DNA of 64,000 bases from Thamnaconus septentrionalis. Its lineage: Eukaryota > Chordata > Actinopteri > Tetraodontiformes > Monacanthidae. Location: positions 24,577,944-24,641,943 of the forward strand of contig CM020502.1 of the NCBI GenBank assembly GCA_009823395.1. Direction: 5' to 3'. A program made the translations under genes and the position numbers. Within the stretch, counting starts at the first letter, position 1. Each line of letters opens with the position of its first letter. Below are positions 1-11,773 of the stretch, piece by piece. Under the pieces are notes generated by a model. That model had not been told where the DNA came from. It was given only the letters and a program-made list of their open reading frames with translations, and did no database searches.

Positions 1-2193
1 CGATCCCTGACCTGAGAGTGACCCAGTGCTCTTCCGGAGAATTATCATCAGATGAAGAAAATATGAACAAGAAGGAAGAACAAACATCTGCAGTATCGGA
101 AACAGAAACTACACCTGTGACTGTGGTTTCTGAGCAAGAAACCACCATAATCACGTCATCCCAGACTGATGTTGTTGATTTATCAGGTGCACCCCAAAGA
201 ACACAGGCGCATGTTATTGCCAGTGTGACACCCTTGCCAACAGTTCCTCAGTACACACCCGGTATTCCTAGTGTAGTGTCGACTGCCCCACCTGTGCCTC
301 CTAAACCAAGCATTCTGATGAGGGCTAATTCTCAGGAAAAGGCAGAGGCACCTGTTGTGCCAACACTGCCTCCTCCAACCCCTCCAAAACCAAGTGTTTT
401 TCCAAGGAAACCTCCAGTCCCACTTCCATCTCAGGCACCAGCTACTCAAATGAGACAAGAGGCTTTCACTGCAGACCAGGGACCATTAACAAGACAGGCA
501 ATCACTCCCATGTACAAACCTCATGTCCCCCCACCCGTTCCTCCAAAACCATCTATTCCCACTGCTGTTGGGGATACCAGACCAGGGCACGGTCCTAAAC
601 CACCAATTGCACCAAAGCCTGGCTCACAACCCTCTTCACCAGCCCGTGCCCCACACCCACAAAGACCAACGGCACTTCCTACAGGTCCAACTGATACATC
701 ACTCAATTTGAGTCCCTCCTCTGAGAGCAAGCCTGCTCAACCCTCACCAAAGTCTCCTTCTTCTCCAAGATATGCCCGCAATCTTCGTGACACATACGTG
801 GTCATCACTCTTCCATCTCAGCCCAGCTCCCCAGTTGAAACAATTTTGACTCAAGCCCCTTCCAGCCCTGATTCGTCATCTCCCCTACACCAGCCTCATC
901 CACAAAGTTATTACCAATCGCAGCCTCAACCTCAGCAATATCCACAGCAGTATTCACAATCAACTCCTCCTCAAACATCCAGGGTCCCTCTGGCATACAC
1001 TCGTGTAACAGAATCAATTGAAAGTCAAGAGATTTGTGGCCCAGAAAAACATGTTTCAAGTTCTTGTCACATAATTGAAGCTATATCTGCATCAGCTGAG
1101 CCCCCTCTTGTCATGCCTAATGTCATTTCCCAAGTGGTCACCACAGAGGTCCAGAGGACAACAGTCTCTGTTGTTCACGAAAGGACAGCTCCACCAGTGC
1201 CAGCACCTAGAGCAAATGGTGTCCCAATCTCGCAGGAGAAACCCAAAGTTCAAGTGCCAGCACAAAATGCGCAGGTCTTCCAACCTTTTGAGGTTGTCGA
1301 TCTTCGGACTATGAAGGTAGATTCAGAATCAGGCAAGAATGGTGTCGATCTATCTACCAGCCCTGACTCAAGACGTGAGTCTCTCGCAACAGATGCAAAT
1401 CGTCTGAGCACTGCGGTGCAGTCCCCTGTTGTAAACCTCAGTGCCGAATCATCCACCGTGTCTATTGTAACTGATAGCATTACCATTGTGACCTGTGCTG
1501 CCACAATTCAGCAAAACAACAATTTAGAGACCTCTCAAATGTCATCTGTGCCCCTTCAGCTCACAAAAAACAAAACATTTGAGCCTGTTTCTCAGATTAT
1601 ATATCGACCCATTGATTCTCAGCCCTCTCTTCATGCCGGTGCAGAAATCCCTATCAACCTCTCTGTTAGCTCAAGTACAGGTGGAGGAAGCTTCCAGACA
1701 GCCCCTGTCACTATTGCGCCTACTTCAGTTGCAAGTGCTGCAAATGGATTAACAACGGGAACATCCACAGTTGCAGGAGCTGTGGACCTTAGCACCACAA
1801 AACCATTCAATACCGTCGTATCAATTGATACAGCCTCTGCAGAAGTGGCCACAGCTGTAGTCACAGATGATGATGGCAAACCTGTTGACCTGACTGCTGG
1901 GAAAAGAGCTGTATGTTGTGATGTTGTGTACCAGCTCCCATTTGCAGGAAGCTGCACAAGTCAACAGCCTACCACACCACTGCCTGAAGACCGTTTTGGA
2001 TATCGTGATGATCATTATCAGTATGACCGCTCACCATACGGCATGAGAGGATTTGGTGGAATCAAACCATCGATGTCTGACACCAACCTGGCAGAGGCAG
2101 GCTTGTTCTTTTACAAAAGTAAGAACAGCTATGATTTCAGTGGCACCACAGATGGTGCAGTAGATCTTACTTCCGGAAAGATTTCAGATGCAG
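1..2193 (+). CDS. pclo: pclo (Piccolo), large scaffold exon, 5' end outside window
   Basis: This is part of Piccolo, the giant cytomatrix scaffold of presynaptic active zones. The window opens inside the exon; the open frame runs from base 3 and has no start codon because the protein begins far upstream. About 730 codons are proline/serine/threonine-rich and unstructured. Four PPxPPKP-like segments (about 288-621) look like SH3 ligands. Short hydrophobic-acidic motifs VDLS or VDLT recur (171, 1341, 1779, 1881, 2157); the copy at 1881-1895 reads PVDLT, a CtBP-type motif. The exon ends at GCA-G before donor GTCAGT (phase 1); the frame continues into the intron only to a stop at 2264. The junction residues rejoin as DAGEAVDYS, close to mammalian Piccolo. 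Identification rests on continuity with the unmistakable exons downstream. Confidence 0.9.
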
Positions 2194-2511
2194 GTCAGTG
2201 GAGTGACATCGCCGACCTGTCACTTAAATGTCACTATGAATTGCCTCCACTCATTCATGGCTAATGTGACATTTTGGTTTTGTTCTGTTTTTTTTTTTAT
2301 TATTATTTTTGCATGCAACTTTTTAATTTTCCTTTGGATATTTTTGCACGTGCCTGCATGCTGTCACCATACATGTGTATGCTTATTGCACTCAAAAAGA
2401 TTTTTGTTCACCTCTTTTCCGCCGTTTTCAAAACCTGGACACACATGGCTTGCTTTACATTGAATAAGTCTCAATTATTTGGGTTCAACTGATATTTTTG
2501 ACTTTTGACAG
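2194..2511 (+). other. pclo intron, no feature seen
   Basis: 318-bp T-rich intron with donor GTCAGT and acceptor TTTTGACAG. No other feature seen. Confidence 0.85.
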
Positions 2512-4037
2512 GTGAAGCTGTTGACTACTCCAAGAAAGGGACTTACTCGGGAATGAAAATCCCACCCTTTTCCCAAACGAGAGTCACGGGTACCACTGGG
2601 ACACTTTTTGGCACAAGCAGTGTCTTGAGGTCATCAAATGGGGTGGTGTATTCATCGGTTGCTGCACCCATACCTTCAACGTATGCCATTACAACCCAGC
2701 CTGGCTCAATATTTAGCACATCATACAACACCTTGTCGGGTATGCATACCAGTGACACAATGCCGTCCCTGTCCAACCTTGAGAACTTGCCTCTCACACG
2801 ATCACACAGTTACCTGTCCATTGCTGCAACAGAAGAGCAGGAGGATTCTCCACTCAATCTAGAAATCTCTAGGGAAGACACTGCTACTGCTCTGGCTGTA
2901 TCCACAGCTTCAACCTCTTTATCCCTTGATTCTTACACAGATGCATCCTTAGAGGCCATAGCTGCTTCACTGGAGGCATTGTCTTCACCCATGGTTCCTG
3001 GGGATGGCCAGTATCAGGTGGAGCGTGAGAGGTTAGAGATGGAGAAGCTCAAGCAACAGCGCCTAGCTGAGGAATTAGAGTGGGAGCGCCATGAGATTCA
3101 GCGGTTCCGAGAACAAGAGCAGCTACTAGTACAGAAGGAACTAGAGGAACTGCAGGCTATGAAGCAACAAATCCTGACCCAGCAAGAAGAGGAAAGACAG
3201 GCACACCTTATGATGCAGAAAGAGACATATGCTCAACAGCAGCAGCAGCTTGAACAGATTCAGAGACTTCAGGAGCAACTTAGACAGCAACTGGAAGAAC
3301 AAAAGCTTCGTCAGATGTACCCAGGAGGAGACATGCCAGGACATGGCTTGCAAGAGGCGATTGTGTTAGGCCCTGATGGCACAGTGCTGGCGAGAAAAAT
3401 CACAGATAGTGGCTGCCAGACAGATGAAGAAGATGAGACAGTCAGCAAAGCATATGCATCAGGCAGAAAAAAGAGAAGTGTTAAAAAGAGTGTTGACAGT
3501 TGTGTGCAGACTGATGATGAAGATCAAGACGAATGGGAAGCTCAGACCAGAAGCAGACAAAGCCGGCCACGCACTGCAAGAGGTGATCGGGGAGGGCAGT
3601 CAGATATGGCACTTCAAGCCCACACTGAGATATCTATTCAAACAGACACAGAGGGAAACCTTAGAATGGATACCAGGATGGAGTTTTCAGATTCTGAATT
3701 GACTTCACCGATAAAACGACCTACTCCCTTAGAAATAGGCCAGTCTAGTAGCACCAAAGGTGATTCGTCAACTCTTCAAGCCCCCAAATCTCCTAAAGTG
3801 CTCTATTCTCCTGTATCCCCCTGTATATCCCCTAGCAAATCCCTTGAGTTTGTGTCCTATGAGAAATCCCTTGGTGATACTAGCCCACAGAGGTTAAGAG
3901 GAAGTGAGGATCCCTCAAAACCTTCCGCAGGAAGTCCAAAGGGACCAAAAGCCATGCAAAGATCTATGTCTGACCCGAAGCCCATGAGTCCAACAGGTGA
4001 AGAAAGGCCAAGCACCCAGCAAGGCGAGAACAACGCT
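2512..4037 (+). CDS. pclo: pclo scaffold exon with coiled coil
   Basis: 509-codon Piccolo exon in phase 1-0. The N-terminal part holds a block near-identical to mammalian Piccolo (SVLRSSNGVVYSS and ITTQPGSIFST, about 2620-2730). A long charged Q/E/R-rich alpha-helical coiled coil follows (about 3019-3321, from VERERLEMEKLKQQR to EEQKLRQMYPGG). In this family the C-terminal coiled coils dock CAST/ELKS and other active-zone partners. Next come three QTD motifs (CQTDEED at 3414, VQTDDED at 3504, IQTD at 3636), then a KRPTPLEIG block, a proline-directed SPKSPK-type serine-rich segment, and QRSMSDPKPMSP near 3957. The exon ends at codon GCT before a consensus GTAAGT donor. All of these landmarks are in the mammalian order. 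Confidence 0.93.
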
Positions 4038-4210
4038 GTAAGTAGCTAATCAAACACTAGCGGTTTACTTCTACACTGTCAAAAGCAATGCCTTTCTTTT
4101 AGGTAATACAACAGTTTTCAAAGCAGACCTTAATATTGTTTATAATATGATAATATGTGGTTCTTTGGCTCTAAGGTTTTTTTTTCTTGTTGTCAATCAA
4201 TTACAAACAG

Positions 4211-6278
4211 GGGAAAGGCTCAGGTGGTACACCAACAGGCACTCAAAAGAAGGTTAAGAGGACACTTCCCAATCCACCATCAGAAGAAGAGTCAACAACC
4301 AGCCAAACAGCATACAGCACTGGTTCTGCCCGCCGAAGAATGTGCCGCAATTCAAATATGGCACGTGCTAAGATTCTACAAGACATTGATCGAGAGCTAG
4401 ATCTGGTGGAACGTGAGTCTTCCAAGCTCCGCAAGAGGCAGGCAGAGCTAGATGAGGAAGAGAAAGAAATTGATGCCAAGCTTAGGTATTTGGAGATGGG
4501 CATTAATCGTAGAAAAGACATGCTGCTGAAGGAAAGGGAGAAGAGGGAAAGGGCCTATTTACAGAGTGTTGCTGAGGATAGGGACTATATGTCAGACAGT
4601 GAGGTCAGTAATATTAGAGAGACTAGAGGTGTCCATGGAGGTGGTGATGATGAGGAGATTGAAGATCACGGTCTTGAGCGTCCAAGAACTGCTCCCCAGT
4701 CAGATCTGGATGACTTTGTTCCACCTCAGACCAAGCATGACTATGGAAAATATCCCCAGTACCAGTACCCTCAAAGCCAGTACCAGCAATCCCTTTATCA
4801 GACTCCACAGTCCTACGCATCTCATTCTATGTACTCTTCCGTCCCCTCTCTGACAAGCGCCCAACAGCAGAGTTACCACCAGATGCTCCTATTGCAACAG
4901 AAAGCTGCTCGACAGGCAGCTCTCCTTTCAGAGCTGGACGCAACTAAATATGATGTCATTAGCCGCCAGCCTGATTCTACATCCTCAGCTTACCTGGGAG
5001 TCAAGTATGACAAATATGGCAATCACCTTGACCTCAGGGCCTTAGAGGTGGGAAGTATGCCGCGTAGTCCTGTGTCTGCTGTCTCTGACTCCTATTACAC
5101 AGATGTAGATCACCATACACCTCGAAGTTACATGTTGCTGGAGGATGCTGCGGAAATGGCTAAGGGTTCAACAGGTCTTTCTTCCTCTTATAGTCTGGCT
5201 GAGAGGGAGCTGGCAAAGGCAGAGAAGTTGCTCCGCAGGAGTGCTGCAGATCTAGGGTCAACTGACTATCTGGGGTCCACCTCCAGGCTCCATACTTTTG
5301 GCAAGACTCCCGATGAGGAGGATACAATGGAGGAGCCCTATGAACTGAAACTCCTAAAGCAGCAGCTAAAGCAAGAGTTTAGAAGGAGTACTTGCGGCAC
5401 GGAAAACCTAGAACAGCTAACAGGTCTCTCACAGCACTATTATACCCCTAGCTCCAGCATGTCCAGCTACTCCCAAAGACACTATCCAAAGTCAGATAAA
5501 TACAGCATCAGCCGTCTTACTCTAGAAAAGCAGGCAGCTAAACAACTCCCAGGATCCATGATGTACCAAAAACACAAGACTCCACTGTTAGATCCTAAGA
5601 TATCCTCCAAGTACTCCTCTATTACAGACAGTAGAGGTTTAGACACAGACTATACCAGCTATCTTGGATCCACCAGCGCATCTCCAAGGTCCAGTCGGCT
5701 TTTACAAGACGAAATCACCTTTGGGCTTCGTAAGAACATTGCAGAGCAGCAAAAATACCTTGGGTCCACTCTTGGCGCCAACTTGGCCGGGTCACTGAAC
5801 CTGGGCCAGAGTTTAGGACTGGACTCTGCCTATCCAAGTGGTAGCCGCTCAAGGCCCGCATCCCGGCCCACTTCATGCTACGGTCTGGACTTGTCTATCA
5901 AAAGAGACCCTTCCAGCTCTTCACTGAGGCTTAAAGGAGACGGTGAATCTGGAGATGGGCCGAGCTATCAAACCCCCTCAGGTCGCACCAAACCCACCAG
6001 CCTCCCCATTGTGCAAAGCGGTCGTGGACGCATACCCATAGTTGCCCAGAACTCTGAAGAGGAGAGTCCATTGAGCCCAGTTGGGCAGCCTATGGGCATG
6101 GCTCGTGCCTCTGCAGGGCCTCTTCCACCCATCTCAGCTGATTCCAGGGACCAGTTTGGTTCCTGTTTGTCATTGCAGGACTCCCAGCAGCAGCAACAAC
6201 ATATCAGGGAAGAACCAACGAGGGGTAGGGGTTATGTGCTGATGGATGATTTGCAGGGAACCATGTCAGATAGCGAAG
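4211..6278 (+). CDS. pclo: pclo scaffold exon with conserved coiled coil (Bassoon-like)
   Basis: 689-codon Piccolo exon in phase 0-1. It starts at GGG-AAA after acceptor ATTACAAACAG and ends GAA-G before GTAAAC at 6279. It includes [12 protein letters not shown] (about 4244), then a strongly conserved helical coiled coil (about 4355-4560, [20 protein letters not shown] and ending [10 protein letters not shown]). This corresponds to the Piccolo/Bassoon region that binds ELKS/CAST family proteins. Downstream are a Tyr/Gln/Ser-rich spacer, [23 protein letters not shown] and ITFGLRKNI blocks, [10 protein letters not shown] and the [19 protein letters not shown] block, all typical of Piccolo. The frame stays open into the intron to 6622, but the composition becomes intronic after 6278. 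Confidence 0.94.
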
Positions 6279-8040
6279 GTAAACACAAGATTTGTCGCAT
6301 TTCATCATTTTTCCTATCCCACATTTCATCGTTGAACATGCGTGAATGTGGTTTCTCTTGCTTGAATTTAGTGTACTTGTGTAAAATATTTATGATGTGT
6401 TTATTTAATGAAGAGTTGCATGTGTCTGTTTTTTATGTTTCAATTTCCAACGTATGTTTTCTTTTCTTTTCTTCTGGGTGTCAGTTGTGGTTGACCATCA
6501 TTTTAAACCTTGTATGCATGGATGCCTTTGTTCTCTTTTTTTCCCCTGCATGTCGTGTAGATTGTGGTCCAGCGTCTCTTTCTGCATGCACTGTGTTTGT
6601 CTGTGTTCCAGATATTGTGTAACAGTTGTCCATTTCATCTACTGCATGGCAACGCTCAGTACAGTCACATTGTGTGGGAGGTTCCCCTCTTCAAATAGCA
6701 ATTTCTCACTTGTGGCAGTCGGAATTTTAATCGGAACTGTGTGCGACTGGTAGCTGTATAAATGGTAAAAAATGTCATTGGCTTCAAACAGAGCAATCCT
6801 CCAGGGCTTTGTGTATTTCTCACGGAACAGCACATTTGTAAAATTAGATCTAGTGTAGAAATCTCACAAAAAATACATGTCCAGTTTATCATTATATTTA
6901 TGAGGGCCGCATTTTTTTTTTTTTTTTTTTGATTAATGAAAGTACAGACAGCACTGAAATGTAAAAGTAGCTCATGATTGTATGCTTTAAAATATGATCT
7001 CAGGCTGAAAACTGAGAGTATGTAATAAATATAAGACGTTAACGTGCATGTCTTGCTGTGAGTATTTGATTGTTTGTATTGTGATGCATCTGTGATGTTA
7101 TGTTGCATGAATATTTATGGTCCCACTGATATTTAATATGCAGTCTCTTTCTACTCCTTGAGGCCACTGTGGCCAGACAGATACAAATCAGCCCACAGTT
7201 ACAATGCTTTGAAATCTTGAAAGTAGAAGAAACAAGAAATAATGTGAAAATAATGTGATAAGTGCTGAATTTAATTTGCAGTATAAATATCAGATATGTC
7301 ATATAATTGGCTCCTTTGCTGAAACAGACTGAACCGCATTTGCAAACAAGTAAAGTTTTAACTTATGTGTTTTTGCAGTTTAAAGAAGCATAGATTATAA
7401 GACCTGTGCTTGTGCGTTAGGCCTAGCTTGAAGGAAACCTCACTGCTTGTCAATAATAATTGTTTATGGACACCAATCCTTTTGCAATGTAAACCGCTTT
7501 GCCTTGATTCCAGCCCTAAGTGGTTCCCAGATGCCTATGAACAGAGACGATGCAGCCAATGGTAGAGTACCAGTTCAATGTTCCAGTCATCCATCAGCTA
7601 ACATATTAACCCGCATCCCAACTAAAATGCACACTACCTTGGTCACGTATATCTTGTCAGGCCTCGCTAGTAAGGTGAAACTTAACAATGCTTCAAACAA
7701 TGCTTCCAATAAAGCACATGATAAATTAGAACCATGCCATCTTTTTAAAATCATAAAGTGACTCATAAAGAGTGTTTTTCAACCCTCAAGCAGCTTAATT
7801 TTTCCGGCATTCTCTACTCCTGTCACATTGAACAAGGAAAAAAAACTAATACTTTAATCCTAGATCCTAGATCCTTGTTTACCTCCATTTTTTTGTTTAT
7901 CTCAGTCATACACAAGTGGCTTTCTGGCCTGTAAAACCCCTTTATGTGAAGCAGTGAAACCCAGCAAATTTCTTAAAGAGGAGAAGCTCCGAGGTCCTGG
8001 ATCGATTTTTCAAGCAGTGCGTGTCTCTCTGTCCCTGAAG
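6279..8040 (+). other. pclo intron, AT-rich
   Basis: 1.76-kb AT-rich intron with a T18-class homopolymer near 6911-6930. Stretches around 7440-7760 are open by chance but not protein-like. No exon or RNA gene recognised. Confidence 0.75.
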
Positions 8041-8123
8041 CCTACCACCTGAGACGAGAAGAGACTGACTGGTTTGACAAACCCCGGGACGGGCGGTCGG
8101 AGACGGGACCAGAGAAGAGACAG
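8041..8123 (+). CDS. pclo: pclo exon upstream of PDZ ([14 protein letters not shown])
   Basis: 83-nt exon. The G left by the previous exon plus CC gives Ala, producing [20 protein letters not shown], a segment essentially identical to mammalian Piccolo just before the PDZ domain. It ends in phase 0 at CAG before donor GTGAAA. The acceptor follows a TCTCTCTGTCCCTGAAG tract. The C-terminal residues (SETGPEKRQ) are less conserved. Confidence 0.92.
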
Positions 8124-8220
8124 GTGAAAATCGGGGAAGGGATCCATAGGAATTCCCACAGATTTGTGTGTGTTTAGTCACTAAATTTTAAACATGACCG
8201 TGTCTTACTGCTATTTCCAG

Positions 8221-8296
8221 GGTAAAGGCCCATACTACCCCTTCCCTCACCTCAGGGTCAAACTACAGAGGGATCCCAAAGACCGTAGTGTCTCAG
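8221..8296 (+). CDS. pclo: pclo exon, pre-PDZ (GKGPYYPFPHLRVKLQRDPK)
   Basis: 76-nt exon, phase 0-1, after acceptor CTGCTATTTCCAG and before donor GTAAAG. It encodes the short basic/aromatic lead-in to the PDZ domain and matches the mammalian HYxFPHxRxKxxRDxKDxxVSG pattern. Only a 97-bp intron separates it from the exon before. Mammalian Piccolo carries about 20 more residues here that are not visible in the window. Confidence 0.9.
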
Positions 8297-9320
8297 GTAA
8301 AGTGCAAGACGTCGCAAACCGTTGAAATCCAGGCAAGCCATCTGGTGGGGAAGACAGGCGTGTATTCTCGGCCACGAGCAATCATCATAGGGTGATGCAT
8401 GCGTCAGATTTGTATTGACCCCGATGCTTACTGACTGCATCAAACACGCAACCAGCGGCAGAAGCGCTGTTTTCCCATTTTATTGAGTGTATTCTACTAC
8501 AAAATGGCACAGAAAGGATGAAGTGGTGTGAAGGTGCATCAGTATGACTCGCATGGCCTTTACAGAGCATTTCATTTACCCGCCAGATCTCGGCAAGAAG
8601 AAAAAAAACTGGCAAGTCATCGTTCCTGCCATCACGTTCCATCGCACTCCTTCCTCTAGGCGGGCAGACATTTCATTTCCTGGCTTTATTCCTATTGAGT
8701 TGGCTCCTCTCCACACATCATCAGTCATCACCGTGCTCAAAATGGCGCATCCCTCGCGCTGAGGATTATCTTGTGCAATTAACAGGCGGGCCCCACAAAG
8801 GAGGATTTGTTTATGAGCCGGCACCGAACTAAATCGTCTCGCCGCCGTTTCTCCGTCGTCTTTTTTGCCTTGCTTAGTCGTTCGAAAGTCGGTGCAAGAA
8901 AATTACAAATTTAATTTTGATGTTGCAAAAGAGTTGTGCGGCATGTAGCAGAACAATTAATGAGGATCGTTATATTCTGTTGTACGAACCCAAGAAATGA
9001 TTGAATCCATTTATCTCAAGGAATTAACAAATTGAGGAAGCCAAAATAAACCCAACAAACAAGAAGAATTTGGTATTTGCAGTCATCAATGTATGCCCTG
9101 CTAGACTCGTAACCCTTTGAGTTTATATCACATCAAATTAACAACATTAACTAATTAAATCAACATCAAATTAGTTGGAGTTGGCCTTGGCCTGAAAAAT
9201 CTCTCTTCACTCACTTACTAAGCCAAGCAATACAAGCTAAACGTCTAATTCCATGTATAGTTAAATACGTAGATCCACATCTTTAAATAACTTTTATTTT
9301 CATTTGCTTGCTTTTAACAG
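8297..9320 (+). other. pclo intron, no feature seen
   Basis: 1.0-kb intron, GTAAAG to CTTTTAACAG. No other gene or repeat recognised. Confidence 0.75.
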
Positions 9321-9446
9321 GAAATGGGCTTGGTATCCGTGTGGTAGGAGGAAAAGAGGTCCCCCGCTCTAACGGGGAAATTGGAGCTTATGTTGCCAAA
9401 GTCCTTCCAGGTGGAGCCGCCGAACAAACAGGAAAGATTCTTGAAG
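9321..9446 (+). CDS. pclo: pclo PDZ domain, first half
   Basis: 126-nt exon, phase 1-1. It encodes [15 protein letters not shown] followed by [20 protein letters not shown]. The GLGI carboxylate-binding loop and the beta-2/beta-3 strands of a class PDZ fold are visible, and the helix alpha-A region ([10 protein letters not shown]) follows. Known family role: binding short C-terminal peptides of active-zone and Rap-GEF partners. Donor is GTAATT. The PDZ continues in the exon at 11270. Confidence 0.94.
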
Positions 9447-11269
9447 GTAATTTATTATTATTCTTTTTAATCATGAATTTTGGCCTGGCTCAAAACCAAC
9501 TGTTCATGGAAATGGTCTGGCCAATTGGGAACCTTATTTAGCAGGTACAGGTGGAACAACTCCCTGGCGAACACTGTGCCGCCAGAATAGTTTTCCAGTA
9601 AATCTTGCTAAGTACATAAATAAGGCCGAGACTAGTTGTTCTTCAAAAAGCTGAAGGCGGCAACGTCAACAGCTGCGTTGAGCTACATCGGCGGCTCACC
9701 AGTATGCCCAGATATACGACCTGAGTTTTCTCCCTTACGCACCTCTCGCTGACACCGCGCCGGGATGCATTGCTGTGTGGTTTATGAACAGGGACACATT
9801 TCATGAGGTGATATTGATTTCACAAGGAGGGAGGGGGCGCTGAGGAATGGTGTGGGGCGGTCAGTCTGGGATCTGTTAACCCTCTCAGCCCATCTGTCTG
9901 CTCGCAGTGCCCACTTAATCTCGGCACATGGAGGTAGCCTGGAAATAAGTCAGACTGGAGCCTGAGTGGTTATATATAAATCTTTGGGATGAATTATTGA
10001 ATGTTTTGTTTGTTTGTTTGTTTTTTACTTCATCTCAGAAAAATAAATGGGACTTAAAGAATGTGCCAAATTAAATAAGATGGCACAGAGCCACTTTAGC
10101 CACATGCTAAGATGATGTGTGGTCGGAATTTTGTTGATGTTTCCCAAATGAAAATGCAAACTGCTAGCTTGAAATGCTAATTAGACAGACTGTTAGCATC
10201 CTTAGCAATCTGCATCTGTGGTACTGCTTTAAAACAATGGATAAAAATTAGTTTTTGTATTTTATCGTTGTTTTTTTTTTTTTTTTTTGCAAAAAAGGCT
10301 TTAAAGACTACTAAAGTATTAAACAGTTTTATTCCTTCCTGCTTTGCCGCGTCGAACACAAAGTGCCACCATTATTTATCGCGAGCTCGCTCTGCCCGGG
10401 CCGTCACAGATGAGCCGTTTACCGACACTAGTCTTACGCATGACAGAACAGAGTCTGTTGACGACGGCTCCTGGGGCCCCGGGAGTCGAGATGCATCTGC
10501 GCCGTTTGTTAGCCGCGGCGACACGTCGGCCATGATAACGACCCATAACCCTGTCATCTACGCCGAGCAGAAGCACTTTGTCTCCTGCCTGCCGGGAACA
10601 TGGCGCCTCGCCCCCTGTGCTGATAGGGCCCGATGTGACAGAGGGGGACAGAAACAGCGTGTACCATTACGTGCACGTACGCATTGATGTTTACACTGAC
10701 TGATATGGAGGCTTCCCTCCACACCCTCCCCCGCTTCACTCTCGCAGCTTCAGAGTATCGCCGCAAACAGAGGACGCTCCTGATGAGCTGCTTCAAACGG
10801 TGTAAGTTCCCGTCCGGCCCACTAGGCTGTGGCCCGAGGTTGCGGTGGGTTTTTGCTGTGCCGTGTGGTCCCGTTAGGCTTTCACTGCTGCATTAAATAT
10901 AAATAGACCCCCTTTTTCTTTGTCACTGCCGGACGAGGCTGGGTTCCCGTTTTTTTTTTTCCTTGAATGCATTGCGTCGCCCTTGTGACTCTGAATCCAG
11001 CAAATGACGTGTCCCCACTTTCCATTTAACCCAGATTTGCTGCACAGCTGCTGTTTAGGCAATCAGCAGATCTTCTCTCCTCCACCTCTGCCTTGCAGTG
11101 TGATGCACGTCGTTTTGAGTGCAGTCACTCGGGTTTTTTGTTATCCTCTCTTCTGTCACTATGACAGCTGAAAGATGGAAAGGTTCTCACTGTGTGTATG
11201 TGCATGTGTTATTAAAACATTGTGTTTTTTGCACGCTGGGCAAATTCAGATCAAATCTGCTATGTGCAG
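9447..11269 (+). other. pclo intron splitting the PDZ domain
   Basis: 1.8-kb intron. It contains a T18 tract near 10270-10288 and a CpG-rich, GC-rich patch at about 10345-10680 that stands out from the AT-rich surroundings. No coding exon is supported in it. Confidence 0.7.
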
Positions 11270-11378
11270 GAATGCAAGTCCTGGAGTGGAACGGCGTTCT
11301 CCTGATGGGGAAAACCTACGAAGAGGTGCAAGGGCTCGTGGGGCAGCCGTGTAACGAAGCGGACGTGTGCGTCAGACT
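11270..11378 (+). CDS. pclo: pclo PDZ domain, second half
   Basis: 109-nt exon, phase 1-2. It encodes [20 protein letters not shown] and then the closing strand EADVCVRL, completing the PDZ fold (helix alpha-[10 protein letters not shown] lines the peptide groove). The acceptor is CTATGTGCAG and the donor a consensus GTGAGT. Close to mammalian Piccolo, with substitutions mainly at QPCNEAD. Confidence 0.94.
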
Positions 11379-11708
11379 GTGAGTATATGACCTATATTTC
11401 CCCCCTTTCTGTCTCTTTGTTCCTGACATAATACACTGGTCCTTTAAAGGCAATGAAAAAAGGAAAAAAAATCTCTGCCGCAGTTGGAATTAATCAGAAT
11501 TCCAATTGTTCTTTTCACGAAGGACAGTAGTTAGTTCTTGGAGAAGGTCAATTTCCACCCGAAACATCCCTTGACCTTTATTAATGTATTTAAACAGAAT
11601 ATTAGTGATGTGAGAAGACTTCTCCAGAGCTCCAGCATTTCCAGCCTCAGCGGTTTGACCGCTCCTGTTAATATGACTGTATGTGTCTGACGGCGTCTTC
11701 TCGTTCAG
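11379..11708 (+). other. pclo intron, no feature seen
   Basis: 330-bp intron, GTGAGT to TCTCGTTCAG. No other feature recognised. Confidence 0.75.
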
Positions 11709-11773
11709 GGATCTCAACATGCTGGCAGAGTCCGAAGGCTCCAACCACTTGGATTTCCAGGAACACAGCAAAG
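11709..11773 (+). CDS. pclo: pclo exon between PDZ and C2A (LDLNMLAESEG), GC donor
   Basis: 65-nt exon, phase 2-1. It encodes DLNMLAESEGSNHLDFQEHS, matching the mammalian DLNMLSDSE segment after the PDZ. The reading frame and phase rejoin the next exon only if the exon ends AGC-AAA-G followed by GCAGGA at 11774. This is a GC rather than GT donor, and no alternative GT donor restores the frame nearby. Confidence 0.85.

Noticed and set aside
6279..6622. Continuation of the 4211-6278 exon to a stop at 6622
   Set aside because: Composition turns intronic (Cys/Phe/Leu-rich) and the phase at 6278 joins exactly to the conserved exon at 8041.
10268..10687. 139-residue open frame in pclo intron
   Set aside because: Begins in a T tract, no homology recognised, and PDZ exons on both sides join in phase without it.
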